This document shows positions 19,262 to 29,646 of a stretch of 64,000 bases of DNA, in pieces. Position numbers and translations under genes: made by a program. The notes beneath the pieces are model-generated. The model ran no database searches and was not told the DNA's origin. It saw only the letters and a program-made list of their open reading frames with translations. Location: NCBI RefSeq assembly GCF_021729845.1, contig NZ_CP063397.1:3734001-3798000 (forward strand), in the 5' to 3' direction. Positions within the stretch are counted from its first letter, which is position 1. Each line of letters opens with the position of its first letter. The stretch is from Rhizobium sp. SL42. GTDB taxonomy: Bacteria > Pseudomonadota > Alphaproteobacteria > Rhizobiales > Rhizobiaceae.

Positions 19262-20752
19262 ATGTTTCAATTCGGGATAATGCCGCCACTGATGTTCCTG
19301 GGCATGATCATCTTCATGCTCTACGGTTTTCCAGTTGCATTCTCGCTGTCTGCCGTCGGCCTCGTATTCGGTCTGCTGGGCATCGCGACCGGTCACTTCG
19401 AATTCGCCTTTATGCAGGCGCTGCCGTTGCGCATCTTCGGCATCGTCTCCAACGACCTGCTGCTGTCGATCCCGTTTTTCACCTTCATGGGGGCCATCCT
19501 GGAGCGATGCGGCCTCGCTGAGGATCTGCTCGAAGGCACCGGCAAACTGTTCGGAGCGATCCCGGGTGGCCTTGCCTATGCCGTCATCCTGGTCGGCGCG
19601 ATCCTCGGCGCCATTACCGGAACCGTCGCTGCATCCGTCATCACCATGGGCGTGATCTCGCTGCCGATCATGCTGAAATACGGCTATAGCCCGCGCCTTG
19701 CGACGGGTGTCATTGCTGCCTCGGGCACGATCACGCAGGTCATCCCGCCGTCGCTCGTCCTGATCGTCCTCGCAGACCAGCTCGGCCGTTCGGTCGGCGA
19801 CATGTATCTCGGCGCGATCGGCCCTTCGATCCTCCAGGTCCTGATCTTCATGTTGTTCATCCTGGCCATGTCGATCTTCCGTCCGAAGGACTTGCCCGCC
19901 CTCCCCCCGGAAGCGCGTGGCGAGCTGAATGCCGCTCTCGTGATCAAGGTGCTCTGGGGCATGATCCCGTCGATCGTGCTGATCTTCCTGGTCCTCGGCA
20001 CTATTTTCATGGGCCTAGCCACCCCGACCGAAGCCGGGGCACTGGGCGTCGTTGGCGCCATGGCGCTCGCCGCCATGCACCGCCGCCTGACCTGGGACCT
20101 GGTGCGCCAGGGCATGCATTCCACCATGCAGATCACCTCCATGGTGGTCTTCATCCTCGTCGGCGCCACCTGCTTCAGCCTTGTCTTCCAGGGCATGGAT
20201 GGCGGCCTGTGGATCGAGCATCTTCTGTCTCATGTCCCAGGCGGCGCGGTCGGATTCCTGATCTTCGTCAACATCTTCATTTTCTTCCTGGCCTTCTTCC
20301 TCGATTTCTTCGAGATCGCCTTCATCGTCATCCCGATGCTGGCGCCGGTGGCGGAATCGCTCGGCATTGACCTGATCTGGTTCGGCGTTCTGATCTGCAT
20401 CAACATGCAGACCAGCTTCATGCATCCACCCTTCGGTTTTGCCCTGTTCTACCTGCGCTCCATCGCGCCGAAAACGGTGAAGACCAAGGACATCTACCTT
20501 GGCGCCATTCCGTGGCTCGGCATGCAGCTGATCCTCGTCGCCATCGTTATCTTCTGGCCATCCTCGGTCACCATGTGGCTCGACAAAGGGCCGGCCATCG
20601 ACCCGAGCACCATCAAGATCGAGATTCCCACCTTCGGCAACAACGGTCCGGCACTCGGACTGCCACCGCTGGACAGCACCGGCACGTCTCCCGCGCCGTC
20701 GATCACCCCGGCACCGGGCATGGATCTCAGCCAGCCGCCGGCATTCAAATAA
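19262..20752 (+). CDS. TRAP transporter large permease (DctM family)
   Basis: A 496-residue, 12-13 segment transporter subunit. Family motifs seen are GAILGAITGTVAASVITMGVISLP, ASGTITQVIPPSLVLIVLADQLG and HPPFGFALFYLRS near the C-terminus. It carries the sodium-coupled translocation pathway. The C-terminal 70 residues beyond the last membrane segment are Pro/Ser-rich (STGTSPAPSITPAPG), longer than most DctM proteins. The substrate is inferred from the adjacent TakP-like binding protein as a 2-oxoacid such as pyruvate or oxobutyrate. Confidence 0.95.
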   Translation: MFQFGIMPPLMFLGMIIFMLYGFPVAFSLSAVGLVFGLLGIATGHFEFAFMQALPLRIFGIVSNDLLLSIPFFTFMGAILERCGLAEDLLEGTGKLFGAIPGGLAYAVILVGAILGAITGTVAASVITMGVISLPIMLKYGYSPRLATGVIAASGTITQVIPPSLVLIVLADQLGRSVGDMYLGAIGPSILQVLIFMLFILAMSIFRPKDLPALPPEARGELNAALVIKVLWGMIPSIVLIFLVLGTIFMGLATPTEAGALGVVGAMALAAMHRRLTWDLVRQGMHSTMQITSMVVFILVGATCFSLVFQGMDGGLWIEHLLSHVPGGAVGFLIFVNIFIFFLAFFLDFFEIAFIVIPMLAPVAESLGIDLIWFGVLICINMQTSFMHPPFGFALFYLRSIAPKTVKTKDIYLGAIPWLGMQLILVAIVIFWPSSVTMWLDKGPAIDPSTIKIEIPTFGNNGPALGLPPLDSTGTSPAPSITPAPGMDLSQPPAFK

Positions 20753-20796
20753 TCCGGCAACCTGCCGGGATTGATATCGTCGCGGATTGCAAGCAA

Positions 20797-20836
20797 CAAA
20801 AAACCCCGGAAACTTTTTAGTTTCCGGGGTTTTTCA
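20797..20836. terminator. Bidirectional terminator between dctM and dctP
   Basis: A perfect 14-bp stem (20801-20814 with 20819-20832, arms AAACCCCGGAAACT and its complement) has a TTTT loop, with A-run before and T-run after. It serves both convergent genes. Confidence 0.93.
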
Positions 20837-20854
20837 ATGATCGAACCGGAAAGC

Positions 20855-22268
<1,414 letters not shown>

Positions 22269-23021
22269 ATGCCGAAGCCGATTGTTGCCATACCCGCCGA
22301 CATCCGCCAGTTCGATGGCGCGAACTGGCATGCCGCACAGAACCAGTATGTCAGCGCCGCATTGAAGGTCGCAGACGTAATGTCCTTCATCATTCCGGCG
22401 TTTGAAGACGGTAATGATACCGATGCCATCCTTGATCGCGTCGATGGCGTGATCGTCTCGGGATCGGCAACCAATGTCCACCCCTCGCTCTACGGCGCCG
22501 TGGCAACCGACGCCGATGGCCCCTTCGACCCCGCGCGCGACGCAACCACCCTGCCCCTGATCCGGCGCGCCATCGATCGTGGCATTCCGCTGCTGGCGAT
22601 CTGTCGCGGCATCCAGGAACTCAACGTCGCCCTCGGCGGCACGCTTGCCTCGGAGATCCAGGAACAACCCGGCATCTGGGACCACCGCAAGCCGCAGCAT
22701 CAAGACCGGGACGTCATGTACAGCATCCGCCAGGATGTGATCATTGCCGAAGGATCCTGCATCGCCCGCTATCTCGGCGCCGGCCCGGTTCCGGTCAACT
22801 CCCTGCACCGTCAGGCGATATCCAGAACCGCGCCCCGCCTGCAGGTCGAAGCACTGGCGGAAGACGGGACGATCGAGGCCGTGTCGGTGATCGATGCCAA
22901 GGGCTTTGCCATCGGCGTGCAATGGCATCCGGAATACTGGGCCGAAACCGACAAGCCCTCGCGGGCCCTGTTCGAAGGTTTCGGCGATGCCGTCAGGACC
23001 TATGTCGCCACGCGCGGCTGA
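22269..23021 (+). CDS. Class I glutamine amidotransferase-like hydrolase (PuuD family)
   Basis: A 250-residue peptidase C26 protein, the family of gamma-glutamyl-GABA hydrolase PuuD. The nucleophile elbow is PLLAICRGIQELNVALGGTL (Cys about 116). The catalytic His and Glu are in IGVQWHPEYWAE near residue 225. In the known pathway it releases GABA or a similar amine from its gamma-glutamyl conjugate; no other puu genes are adjacent, so the substrate is uncertain. ATG 22269 has GGAG 8 bases upstream and is preferred over the TTG at 22254. It is nearly back to back with the convergent inhibitor gene (7 bases). Confidence 0.9.
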   Translation: MPKPIVAIPADIRQFDGANWHAAQNQYVSAALKVADVMSFIIPAFEDGNDTDAILDRVDGVIVSGSATNVHPSLYGAVATDADGPFDPARDATTLPLIRRAIDRGIPLLAICRGIQELNVALGGTLASEIQEQPGIWDHRKPQHQDRDVMYSIRQDVIIAEGSCIARYLGAGPVPVNSLHRQAISRTAPRLQVEALAEDGTIEAVSVIDAKGFAIGVQWHPEYWAETDKPSRALFEGFGDAVRTYVATRG

Positions 23022-23027
23022 GAAAAG

Positions 23028-23495
23028 TCAGGGCAGCATCAGAAGCGCGATATCGGCGCCGGCCGGATCTGCAACCTCATAGGAAAAACTCTTGCTGCGC
23101 ACCAGCGTCAGCACAAGCGCGCCGTTGCCGTTCGTCAACGTCACCGTACCGTCGTCGTTCTGCGTCCAGTTTTCGACCTGCGCCAGGCCCGGCCAAACAT
23201 TGTCGCAATCCGGCGGCGCGAAAAATCCCCGGCTGCGACTGGTCAATGTCGCGCCGCGCTCGACCAGACAGACCGTCTGCCGGTCGAAGTTCGAAATGGA
23301 AAATACCGCCGGCGGTGACGCGTGCATACTGCCCGGTGACATGCTCGGTGCACGGGCCGGGATCGTCCCCGCGATGATCGGATCTGCAAGCTCTGCACCG
23401 CTGGCCGGTTCATCGCCTTGCCACTGCGCCACACCCAGTACGGCTAGGCCGGCGAGGCCAAGACTTGCCGTCAGTGAAAAAGCATGTGCCTTCAT
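23028..23495 (-). CDS. Inh/AprI-type protease inhibitor, Omp19-like
   Basis: A 155-residue exported protein. The N-terminus is a signal peptide (MKAHAFSLTASLGLAGLAVLGVAQWQG). The C-terminal 90 residues match the AprI/Inh metalloprotease-inhibitor and Brucella Omp19 barrel: two cysteines in QTVCLVER and PPDCDNVWPGL that would form the disulfide, then VENWTQNDDGTVTLTNGNGALVLTLVR. Omp19 is a lipoprotein, but no lipobox Cys is visible here, so this copy is probably periplasmic or secreted. AGGAAG lies 6 bases before the ATG. The protective role against proteases is inferred from family. Confidence 0.82.
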   Translation of the reverse strand: MKAHAFSLTASLGLAGLAVLGVAQWQGDEPASGAELADPIIAGTIPARAPSMSPGSMHASPPAVFSISNFDRQTVCLVERGATLTSRSRGFFAPPDCDNVWPGLAQVENWTQNDDGTVTLTNGNGALVLTLVRSKSFSYEVADPAGADIALLMLP

Positions 23496-23578
23496 CAGAG
23501 CTTCCTAGGTCGGAGCCGCATGTCTCATTCGAAAACATGCGCCCCGAAGCTTGCGGAAGGCTGGATGAACAGGCCGTG

Positions 23579-24553
23579 TCAGTGGCTCGGATCAGGCCTT
23601 GCGGGCGTCTCGGGCACGGGTGTCAACGGCCGCCCCTCATCCCACCAGGCAAACAGGTTGTCGACGACAAGATCGGCCATCGCATTGCGTGTCGGAATGG
23701 AAGCCGATGCGACATGCGGCAACAGCGAGACATTCTCGAGGTCGAGCAACGCCGCCGGAACCTTCGGCTCCTCGGCAAAGACATCGAGGCCTGCCGCCGC
23801 GATCGTTCCGTTCTGCAGCGCGGCGATCAGAGCAGGCTCGTCGACGGTCGTACCACGCCCGACATTGATCAGAACGCCATTCGACCCCAGCGCTTTCAGC
23901 ACATCGGCATTGATCGCGCCAACGGTTTCAGGCGTCTTCGGAACGATCGAGATCAGGGTATCGACGGCCGATGCCAGACCGAGCAGCGTATCGTGATAGC
24001 CATAGGCGACATCACTGCGCGGCCGGCGAGTGTGATAGCTGATCTTAACCTTGAACGGCTCGAGCCGGGCTGCGATCTCAAGACCGATGCGCCCAAGCCC
24101 GTGAATGCCGACATGTCGCCCTTTCAGCGACAGCGGTGACAGGGCAAACGGCCCCTCCTGCATCCACCGACCGGCGCGCAGATAATTTTCCGCAGCCGGC
24201 AGGCGCCGCACGGTATTGAGCAGAAGCGCAATCGCGGTGTCGGCCACTTCATCGTTCAGCACGTCAGGCGTATTGGTCACGACAACGCCGCGAGCAGCAG
24301 CAGCCTGCACATCCACACCGTCATACCCGACGCCGAAACTCGAAATCACCTTGAGATTGGGAAGCATGTTGATGAGACTGGCCGGGAACCGGCCTGATAC
24401 GGCGGCGCCAAGCACTTTCGCCGCCTGTTCCTGCGTCAGGCCAGGCTGGTCCGCGCTGGCTATCTCCAGAAGTTCGAAGCGTTCGGCAAGACGTGCGCGG
24501 GCACGCGGGTGGATGCGTCCCGGGATGAGGACGGTAATGCGCTCGGCGCTCAT
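23579..24553 (-). CDS. D-isomer-specific 2-hydroxyacid dehydrogenase
   Basis: A 324-residue NAD(P)H-dependent reductase of the glyoxylate/hydroxypyruvate reductase group. The Rossmann motif is GIHGLGRIGLEIAARLE (about residues 149-165). The catalytic Arg is in INVGRGTTVDEPAL, the Glu in GLDVFAEEP and the His in LLPHVASASIPTR (about 290). Members reduce glyoxylate, hydroxypyruvate or 2-ketogluconate. AAGGAGATTGCC precedes the ATG. It lies 19 bases downstream of a LacI-type regulator in the same direction, so the two probably form one unit in which the regulator senses a related sugar acid. Confidence 0.92.
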   Translation of the reverse strand: MSAERITVLIPGRIHPRARARLAERFELLEIASADQPGLTQEQAAKVLGAAVSGRFPASLINMLPNLKVISSFGVGYDGVDVQAAAARGVVVTNTPDVLNDEVADTAIALLLNTVRRLPAAENYLRAGRWMQEGPFALSPLSLKGRHVGIHGLGRIGLEIAARLEPFKVKISYHTRRPRSDVAYGYHDTLLGLASAVDTLISIVPKTPETVGAINADVLKALGSNGVLINVGRGTTVDEPALIAALQNGTIAAAGLDVFAEEPKVPAALLDLENVSLLPHVASASIPTRNAMADLVVDNLFAWWDEGRPLTPVPETPARPDPSH

Positions 24554-24572
24554 GGCAATCTCCTTGGCTCGA

Positions 24573-25589
24573 TCAGCGACGGATGGGGGCGGTCGATTGA
24601 CGGATCCGCATTTCCGGCTTGATCAGATGAATGCCGTCAGGCTCGTGGCTGCCGGCCAGTTTGTCGAGCAGCGCGCGCGCCGCAAGTCGTCCGACTTCGG
24701 CCTGTCCGTTCCAGACCGTCGTCAGGGATGGTGTCGCGATCGAGGCTTCCGCGAGATCGTCGTAACCGGTCACGGATATATCCTGGCCCGGGATCAGGCC
24801 TGCGCGGGCGATGCCGTTCATCAGGCCGATCGCAACGAGATCGTTCCAGCACACCGCAGCCGTCGGTTTCTGCGGCAGCGATAGGAAATGAACCGCCGCT
24901 TCGAAACCGCCCTGCTTGGTACGCGGGCCGGGGATGCGAAGGCTGGTATCAACCTCGATGCCGGCCTTGCGCAACGCGTTGACGTAGCCCTGGTAGCGGT
25001 CGCGACCCGTAGAGGTCTGGTCCGTGCCGCCGATCATCGCGATGTGGCGATGGCCGAGCCCGATCAGGTGGTTGGTCGCAAGCGAGATCCCGTAGGTATC
25101 GTCGCCGCGATAGATCGGCACATCGACGCCCTCCATCGAGCGCGCCACGAAGATCGCCGGCATGCCGTTGTTTTCCGCAAGCTGGACATCTTCCGGTGGC
25201 GTGCCGATGGCCGGCGACATGATCACGCCGTCGCCGCCAAGCTGCAGCAGGGTTTCGATGAACATGCGCTGCTTGTCGACGGAATCGTAGTGGTTGGAAA
25301 GAATGAAGGTATGGCGGCTTCGGTCGAGTTCTGTCTCGATCGCCTTGAGGATTTCGCCATAGAACGGGTTCATGATGTCGTGCACCACGACGCCGATGAT
25401 GCCGGATCGCGACGTGCGCAGGCTGGCGGCGCGACGATTGTAGATATAGCCGAGCGTTCGGGCCTGCTCCTTGATCTTCTCGCGCGTATCGACTGCCACC
25501 AGCGGACTGTCGCGCAAGGCAAGGGAAATGGTCGCCGTCGATAGCCCAAGGCTCTCGGCAATCGTTGAAAGCTTCACCTTTTGAGCCAC
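24573..25589 (-). CDS. LacI family transcriptional regulator
   Basis: A 338-residue repressor. The HTH is VKLSTIAESLGLSTATISLALRDSPLVAVDTREKIKEQARTLGY, residues 5-48, followed by the hinge RRAASLRTSRSG and the periplasmic-binding-protein-like sensor domain (IGVVVHDIMNPFYGEI, then SVTGYDDLAEAS). It starts at GTG with GGGAGG 5 bases upstream. A palindromic sequence at 25633-25651, just upstream, is a candidate autoregulatory operator. It sits directly before the 2-hydroxyacid dehydrogenase gene. Confidence 0.95.
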   Translation of the reverse strand: MAQKVKLSTIAESLGLSTATISLALRDSPLVAVDTREKIKEQARTLGYIYNRRAASLRTSRSGIIGVVVHDIMNPFYGEILKAIETELDRSRHTFILSNHYDSVDKQRMFIETLLQLGGDGVIMSPAIGTPPEDVQLAENNGMPAIFVARSMEGVDVPIYRGDDTYGISLATNHLIGLGHRHIAMIGGTDQTSTGRDRYQGYVNALRKAGIEVDTSLRIPGPRTKQGGFEAAVHFLSLPQKPTAAVCWNDLVAIGLMNGIARAGLIPGQDISVTGYDDLAEASIATPSLTTVWNGQAEVGRLAARALLDKLAGSHEPDGIHLIKPEMRIRQSTAPIRR

Positions 25590-25632
25590 GTATCCTCCCT
25601 CGCAGCAAGCAACAAGTGCCGCTCCCGCGGAC

Positions 25633-25651
25633 TTAAACCGTTTAATTAAAC
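25633..25651. promoter_or_regulatory. Candidate LacI operator, overlapping palindromes
   Basis: TTAAACCGTTTAA (25633-25645, 6-bp arms around one base) overlaps the perfect 12-bp palindrome GTTTAATTAAAC (25640-25651). The site is 44-62 bases upstream of the lacI-type gene start. The A/T-rich TTAAAC half-site form is typical of LacI-family operators. Confidence 0.55.
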
Positions 25652-25667
25652 AATTGAAATCATCTTT

Positions 25668-26213
25668 TCAATCTTCATCTTCATTCGGTTCTGCACCTAG
25701 CCGCACATTGCCGACCTTTTCCGACAGATTGGCCTCGACATTGATCAGCAGCTTGATCAGCGATTTGACCTCCTTGCCGGAGAGGCCAAGCGTTGCCTGT
25801 CGCTCGCAATCGGCCGCCGCAAGAGCAATGCGCTCGACGCTGCTGCGCCCCTCTTGCGTGAGATAAACCTTGGTCAGTCGTGCGTCGCGCTCGTCCGCTT
25901 GGCGTGTGACGAAGCCTTGAGCCTCCATGCGTCCGATCGTCCGGGTCATCGTCGGCGCCTTCACCCCGAGCCGCTGAGCAAGCATGCCCGGCGTCAGCCC
26001 GTCTTCCTGGGCGAGCAGCTGCACGACGCCATCCTGGCCGGCATAGAGCCCGCTATCGGAAAGACCGTGCGACAGTCGCGTGCGCATGGCGCGCGCAACC
26101 TGGGTAACAGAAGCGGCAAGCAGACCGGGCTGGGAAAAGTCTTTCTTCTTCGATCCCTTCTTCTTCTCGCCTTTGTCACCGCGATCCTTGTCGCTTTTGT
26201 CCTTTTTCGCCAT
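25668..26213 (-). CDS. MarR family regulator with Lys-rich N-terminal tail
   Basis: A 181-residue regulator. Residues 1-26 are almost entirely charged (repeated Lys, Asp and Gly), unusual for the family. The winged helix follows: DGLTPGMLAQRLGVKAPTMTRTIGRMEAQGFVTRQADERDARLTKVYLTQEG (about 77-125), with the conserved Asp-Glu-Arg-Asp wing. The C-terminus is acidic (EPNEDED). The ATG has GGGAGA 6 bases upstream. The regulated genes are unknown; the divergent neighbour is the creatininase-family gene. Confidence 0.92.
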   Translation of the reverse strand: MAKKDKSDKDRGDKGEKKKGSKKKDFSQPGLLAASVTQVARAMRTRLSHGLSDSGLYAGQDGVVQLLAQEDGLTPGMLAQRLGVKAPTMTRTIGRMEAQGFVTRQADERDARLTKVYLTQEGRSSVERIALAAADCERQATLGLSGKEVKSLIKLLINVEANLSEKVGNVRLGAEPNEDED

Positions 26214-26320
26214 TAGTCTCCCTCGCGCCTCTCGACGGACGCTTACTTGCTGCCCCTGGTTTGGTGCAGCGGTGCGACCTGCGCGCGAAAGTCATAACGA
26301 AGATCATGAAGGGATGCCAG

Positions 26321-27121
26321 ATGGCGAGGCCAAAGCCGTTGTTCACGGATAACGATCCGCTTCTGGCGCCGGCCGCGCGCGCCGCCTGGATCGCCGTCCT
26401 GCCCCTCGGCGCGACCGAACAACATGGTCCGCACCTGCCCTTCGAGACCGACACGATCATCGCCCAGGGCATTGTCGACCGGCTGATAGCCGCCCTGCCC
26501 GCCAACCTGCCCGTCACCGTCCTGCCGGTGGAGCCGGTCGGCTACTCGATCGAGCATATGGATGTCTCGGGCACCATGACGCTCGCCTTCGAAGAGGCTG
26601 TGAACCGATGGCTTGCCATCGCCGCGGATCTGCATGCCCAGGGTGTCCGAAAACTCGTTCTGCTGAACGCCCATGGCGGCAATTCACCGCTTTTGACCAT
26701 CGTCGCGACAGAGGCACGCGTCCGTTTCGACATGCTCGTCGTCGCAACCAGCTGGACCCGCTTCGGCATTCCGGAAGACGTCGTCGCCCCCGAAGCCAAA
26801 GCGATCGACATCCATGGCGGCGACATCGAAACCTCGGTCATGCTGGCCCTGCGGCCGGACCTGGTCGACATGGTGAAAGCGGCAGACTTCCCCTCTCGCC
26901 AGTCGGATTTTGCCGCGCGCTACAAGCACCTGCGAGCTTACGGCCCCCATGCCTTCGGCTGGAAAATGTCCGACCTCAACCCGCAGGGCATCGCCGGCAA
27001 TGCCAGCGCAGCGACCTCAGCCAAGGGCGAGAGACTGCTGTCTCATGCGGTGAATGGACTGGTCGAATTGCTGCAGGACATGCACGCATTTGATGTAAGC
27101 GATTTCAAGCCAAACCTGTAA
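26321..27121 (+). CDS. Creatininase family amidohydrolase
   Basis: A 266-residue metal-dependent amidohydrolase. The family metal ligands are in LGATEQHGPHLPFETD (Glu, His, Asp about residues 31-42), VLLNAHGGNSPL (about 115) and DIHGGDIETSVML (about 160). Relatives act on creatinine, formylaminopyrimidines or peptide-derived cofactors; the substrate here is unassigned. ATG 26321 is preferred because AAGGGA lies 7 bases upstream; longer frames begin at 26306 and 26261. It is divergent from the MarR gene, a possible regulator. Confidence 0.9.
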   Translation: MARPKPLFTDNDPLLAPAARAAWIAVLPLGATEQHGPHLPFETDTIIAQGIVDRLIAALPANLPVTVLPVEPVGYSIEHMDVSGTMTLAFEEAVNRWLAIAADLHAQGVRKLVLLNAHGGNSPLLTIVATEARVRFDMLVVATSWTRFGIPEDVVAPEAKAIDIHGGDIETSVMLALRPDLVDMVKAADFPSRQSDFAARYKHLRAYGPHAFGWKMSDLNPQGIAGNASAATSAKGERLLSHAVNGLVELLQDMHAFDVSDFKPNL

Positions 27122-27130
27122 ATCAGCCAC

Positions 27131-27172
27131 AGATCCGTGTCCCAATAGACTGGTCCTGCGCGGATCTTTTTC
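27131..27172 (+). terminator. Probable terminator after creatininase gene
   Basis: AGATCCG (27131-27137) pairs with CGGATCT (27161-27167), followed by TTTTT. The loop is long (23 bases), so strength is uncertain. Confidence 0.55.
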
Positions 27173-27296
27173 CCATTGTTGTGTCCACCCGCAAAACCGG
27201 CAACAAAGCCTTTGAACTGGCGCGCGCCAGAGCCTATATGACGGTAACACCATAACATGCCGCAGTCCGCGGCGATCCACTCTGTTCGAGGTTTTC

Positions 27297-28397
27297 ATGA
27301 CCGAAGCTCTTGCAAAGCCGACTCCCGTCACCGTGCTTACCGGTTATCTCGGTGCCGGCAAGACCACGCTCCTCAATCGTATCCTGTCGGAAAACCACGG
27401 CAAGAAATACGCGGTCATCGTCAACGAGTTCGGCGAGATCGGCATCGACAACGACCTGATCGTCGAGTCGGACGAAGAAATCTACGAAATGAACAATGGC
27501 TGCGTTTGCTGCACTGTGCGCGGCGACCTCATCCGTGTCGTCGAGGGTCTTATGCGCCGTCCCGGCCGCTTTGACGGCATCATCGTCGAGACCACCGGCC
27601 TGGCCGATCCGGTTCCGGTCGCCCAGACCTTCTTCATGGATGACGACGTGCGCGCCAAGACCGAGCTCGACGCTGTCGTGGCACTGGTCGATGCCAAGCA
27701 CCTGCCGTTGCGCCTGAAGGACAGCCGCGAGGCGGAAGACCAGATCGCCTTCGCCGACGTTGTCGTCATCAACAAGGCTGACCTCGTCAGCCATGACGAA
27801 CTGCACCAGATTGAGCATATCGTCCGCGCCATCAACCCCTCGGCCCGGATCTATTCGACAACCCGCTCGGGCGTCGAGCTCTCCAAGGTCCTCGACCAGG
27901 GCGCCTTCAATCTCGACCGCGCCCTGGAAAACGATCCGCATTTCCTCGACCACGATGCGCCCGACCATGTCTGCGGCCCCGACTGCGGCCATGATCATGG
28001 CCACGACCATCACCATCATCACGATCACGATCATGACCACCATGGCCACGATCATGGGCATCATCACCACGACCACGCCCCCTCGGCGATCCACGATGTC
28101 ACCGTGGTTTCGGTCTCCCTGCGCGGTGGCGAGATGAACCCGGACCGCTTCTTCCCGTGGATCCAGAAGGTCACCCAGACGCAAGGCCCGAACATCCTGC
28201 GCCTCAAGGGTATCATCGCCTTCAAGGGTGACGAGGAACGTTATGTCGTTCAGGGCGTGCACATGATCATCGAAGGCGACCATCAGCGCCCGTGGAAGGA
28301 AAACGAGAAGCGCGAAAGCCGCCTTGTCTTCATCGGCCGGGATCTCGACCGCGAGAAACTCGAAGCCAGCTTCAAGGCTTGCGAGGCTTCTGCCTGA
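27297..28397 (+). CDS. CobW/COG0523 zinc-type GTPase with His-rich insert
   Basis: A 366-residue G3E-family GTPase and putative metal chaperone. Walker A is [12 protein letters not shown] (about residues 16-27), the metal-binding CXCC motif is [13 protein letters not shown] (about 67-79), the switch/Walker B is ETTGLADP and the base-recognition motif is NKADL. A linker at about residues 222-262 is a dense His/Asp run with over twenty His residues, followed by the CobW C-terminal domain. Related proteins (ZigA, YeiR, ZNG1) deliver zinc under limitation. Its stop overlaps the start of the WD40 gene, a pairing known in alphaproteobacteria. Confidence 0.93.
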   Translation: MTEALAKPTPVTVLTGYLGAGKTTLLNRILSENHGKKYAVIVNEFGEIGIDNDLIVESDEEIYEMNNGCVCCTVRGDLIRVVEGLMRRPGRFDGIIVETTGLADPVPVAQTFFMDDDVRAKTELDAVVALVDAKHLPLRLKDSREAEDQIAFADVVVINKADLVSHDELHQIEHIVRAINPSARIYSTTRSGVELSKVLDQGAFNLDRALENDPHFLDHDAPDHVCGPDCGHDHGHDHHHHHDHDHDHHGHDHGHHHHDHAPSAIHDVTVVSVSLRGGEMNPDRFFPWIQKVTQTQGPNILRLKGIIAFKGDEERYVVQGVHMIIEGDHQRPWKENEKRESRLVFIGRDLDREKLEASFKACEASA

Positions 28398-29383
28398 TGC
28401 CGACTGTTGCGCCTCTCGACATCGACGGTCATGTGCTGAAAGTCCATTTCCTCGGTGACATCCCTGTCTTTGCAACCGCCAGCGGCACCATTCATCGGCT
28501 CGATGGTGGTGAGAAGGTGACGGAAGCCCATCAGGGTCTGCTTGCCTGCATCAAGGATCATGCCAATCAGACATTGGTCACCGGCGGAGAGGACGGCCGC
28601 GTCTTGCGCATCGGCCATGACGGCAGCGTCACCGAACTTGCCCATGTGCCGCGCAAATGGATATCCGTCGTTGCCGCCGGCCCTCAGGGTGCTGTCGCCT
28701 ATGCGCATGGCAAATCGAGCATCGTTCGTCTCGCTGATGGCACATCGAAGGAATTCACCGAAGAGCGCACCGTCGAAGGCCTTGATTTCGCGCCCAAGGG
28801 ACTGCGCATCGCCGCCGCCCGCTACAATGGCGTCACGCTGCATTGGGTCGGGACCGCCGGCGCCCCGATCGACCTGGACTGGAAGGGTGCCCATACAGGG
28901 GTCACCTTCTCGCCCGATGGCCGCTTCGTCGTGACCACGATGCAGGAATCTGCGCTGCATGGCTGGAAGCTGGACGGCAAGGCATCCGATACCCGTCACA
29001 TGCGCATGACCGGCTACCCGGCCAAGGTGAAATCGCTGTCGTGGTCGATCAAGGGCAAGTGGCTGGCCTCATCGGGCGCACCCGCTGCGATCGTCTGGCC
29101 GTTTTCCGGCAAGGACGGACCAATGGGCAAGGCGCCGCTCGAACTCGGCACCCGCTCCAACATCATGGTCACGGAAGTCTCCTTCCATCCGGCAGAAGAA
29201 GTTCTCGCAATCGGCTTTGTCGACGGCATGATCCTTGCGGTGCGTATTTCCGACGGCAAGGAAGCTCTGTTGCGCCGTCCCGGCAAGGGCGCAATCACCT
29301 CCATGGGCTGGAGTACAAACGGCAAGCTTCTGGCCTTTGCGTCGGAAACCGGAGATTGCGGCGTAGTCGATATCGCCGGCTGA
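28397..29383 (+). CDS. WD40-repeat protein coupled to CobW
   Basis: A 328-residue protein predicted to be a beta-propeller of about six or seven blades, with no signal peptide. Repeats are visible as GGEDGRVLRIGHDG, GVTFSPDGRFVVTTMQESALHGW, LSWSIKGKWLASSGAPAAIVWPF, VSFHPAEEVLAIGFVDGMILAV and MGWSTNGKLLAFASETG. The ATG shares its A with the TGA of the CobW gene (TGATG at 28395-28399), so translation is coupled. A longer frame running inside cobW is a shadow. A role in presenting or releasing the GTPase metal cargo is inference only. Confidence 0.9.
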   Translation: MPTVAPLDIDGHVLKVHFLGDIPVFATASGTIHRLDGGEKVTEAHQGLLACIKDHANQTLVTGGEDGRVLRIGHDGSVTELAHVPRKWISVVAAGPQGAVAYAHGKSSIVRLADGTSKEFTEERTVEGLDFAPKGLRIAAARYNGVTLHWVGTAGAPIDLDWKGAHTGVTFSPDGRFVVTTMQESALHGWKLDGKASDTRHMRMTGYPAKVKSLSWSIKGKWLASSGAPAAIVWPFSGKDGPMGKAPLELGTRSNIMVTEVSFHPAEEVLAIGFVDGMILAVRISDGKEALLRRPGKGAITSMGWSTNGKLLAFASETGDCGVVDIAG

Positions 29384-29395
29384 AGTTACAGGAAT

Positions 29396-29418
29396 GGCCC
29401 GCCCGCCGGGCTATTTTT
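29396..29418 (+). terminator. Terminator after WD40 gene
   Basis: GCCCG (29397-29401) pairs with CGGGC (29407-29411), followed by TATTTTT. Short stem but standard form. Confidence 0.65.
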
Positions 29419-29646
29419 GCCTTCAGCCATTTTACGCAGCCGCACCATAATACTTTCGTCGCAGCCCTACCAAAGTTAACACATCGGTAAAAGTCCATCA
29501 CTAAATTTGAGGGTGCCGGTGGTGACAGAGACGCTTCCCGTTTCCGTTGACCTCCCGGTCTTCAACAAACAGGCATCCGCCGGTATGGCACGCCCGTTCC
29601 ATTCGGCTCGGGCAACAGCGATGCTGCAATTTCGGATGGCTTCTGC

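Noticed and set aside
27225..27260. Possible Zur box (ATGACGGTAACACCATAACAT) before the CobW gene
   Set aside because: The dyad matches only at the outer ATG/CAT and does not satisfy the alphaproteobacterial Zur consensus as I know it.
27990..28080. His-codon run in the CobW gene as a sequencing or slippage artefact
   Set aside because: The frame stays open, codons mix CAT/CAC with Asp and Gly, and His-rich linkers are normal for this family.
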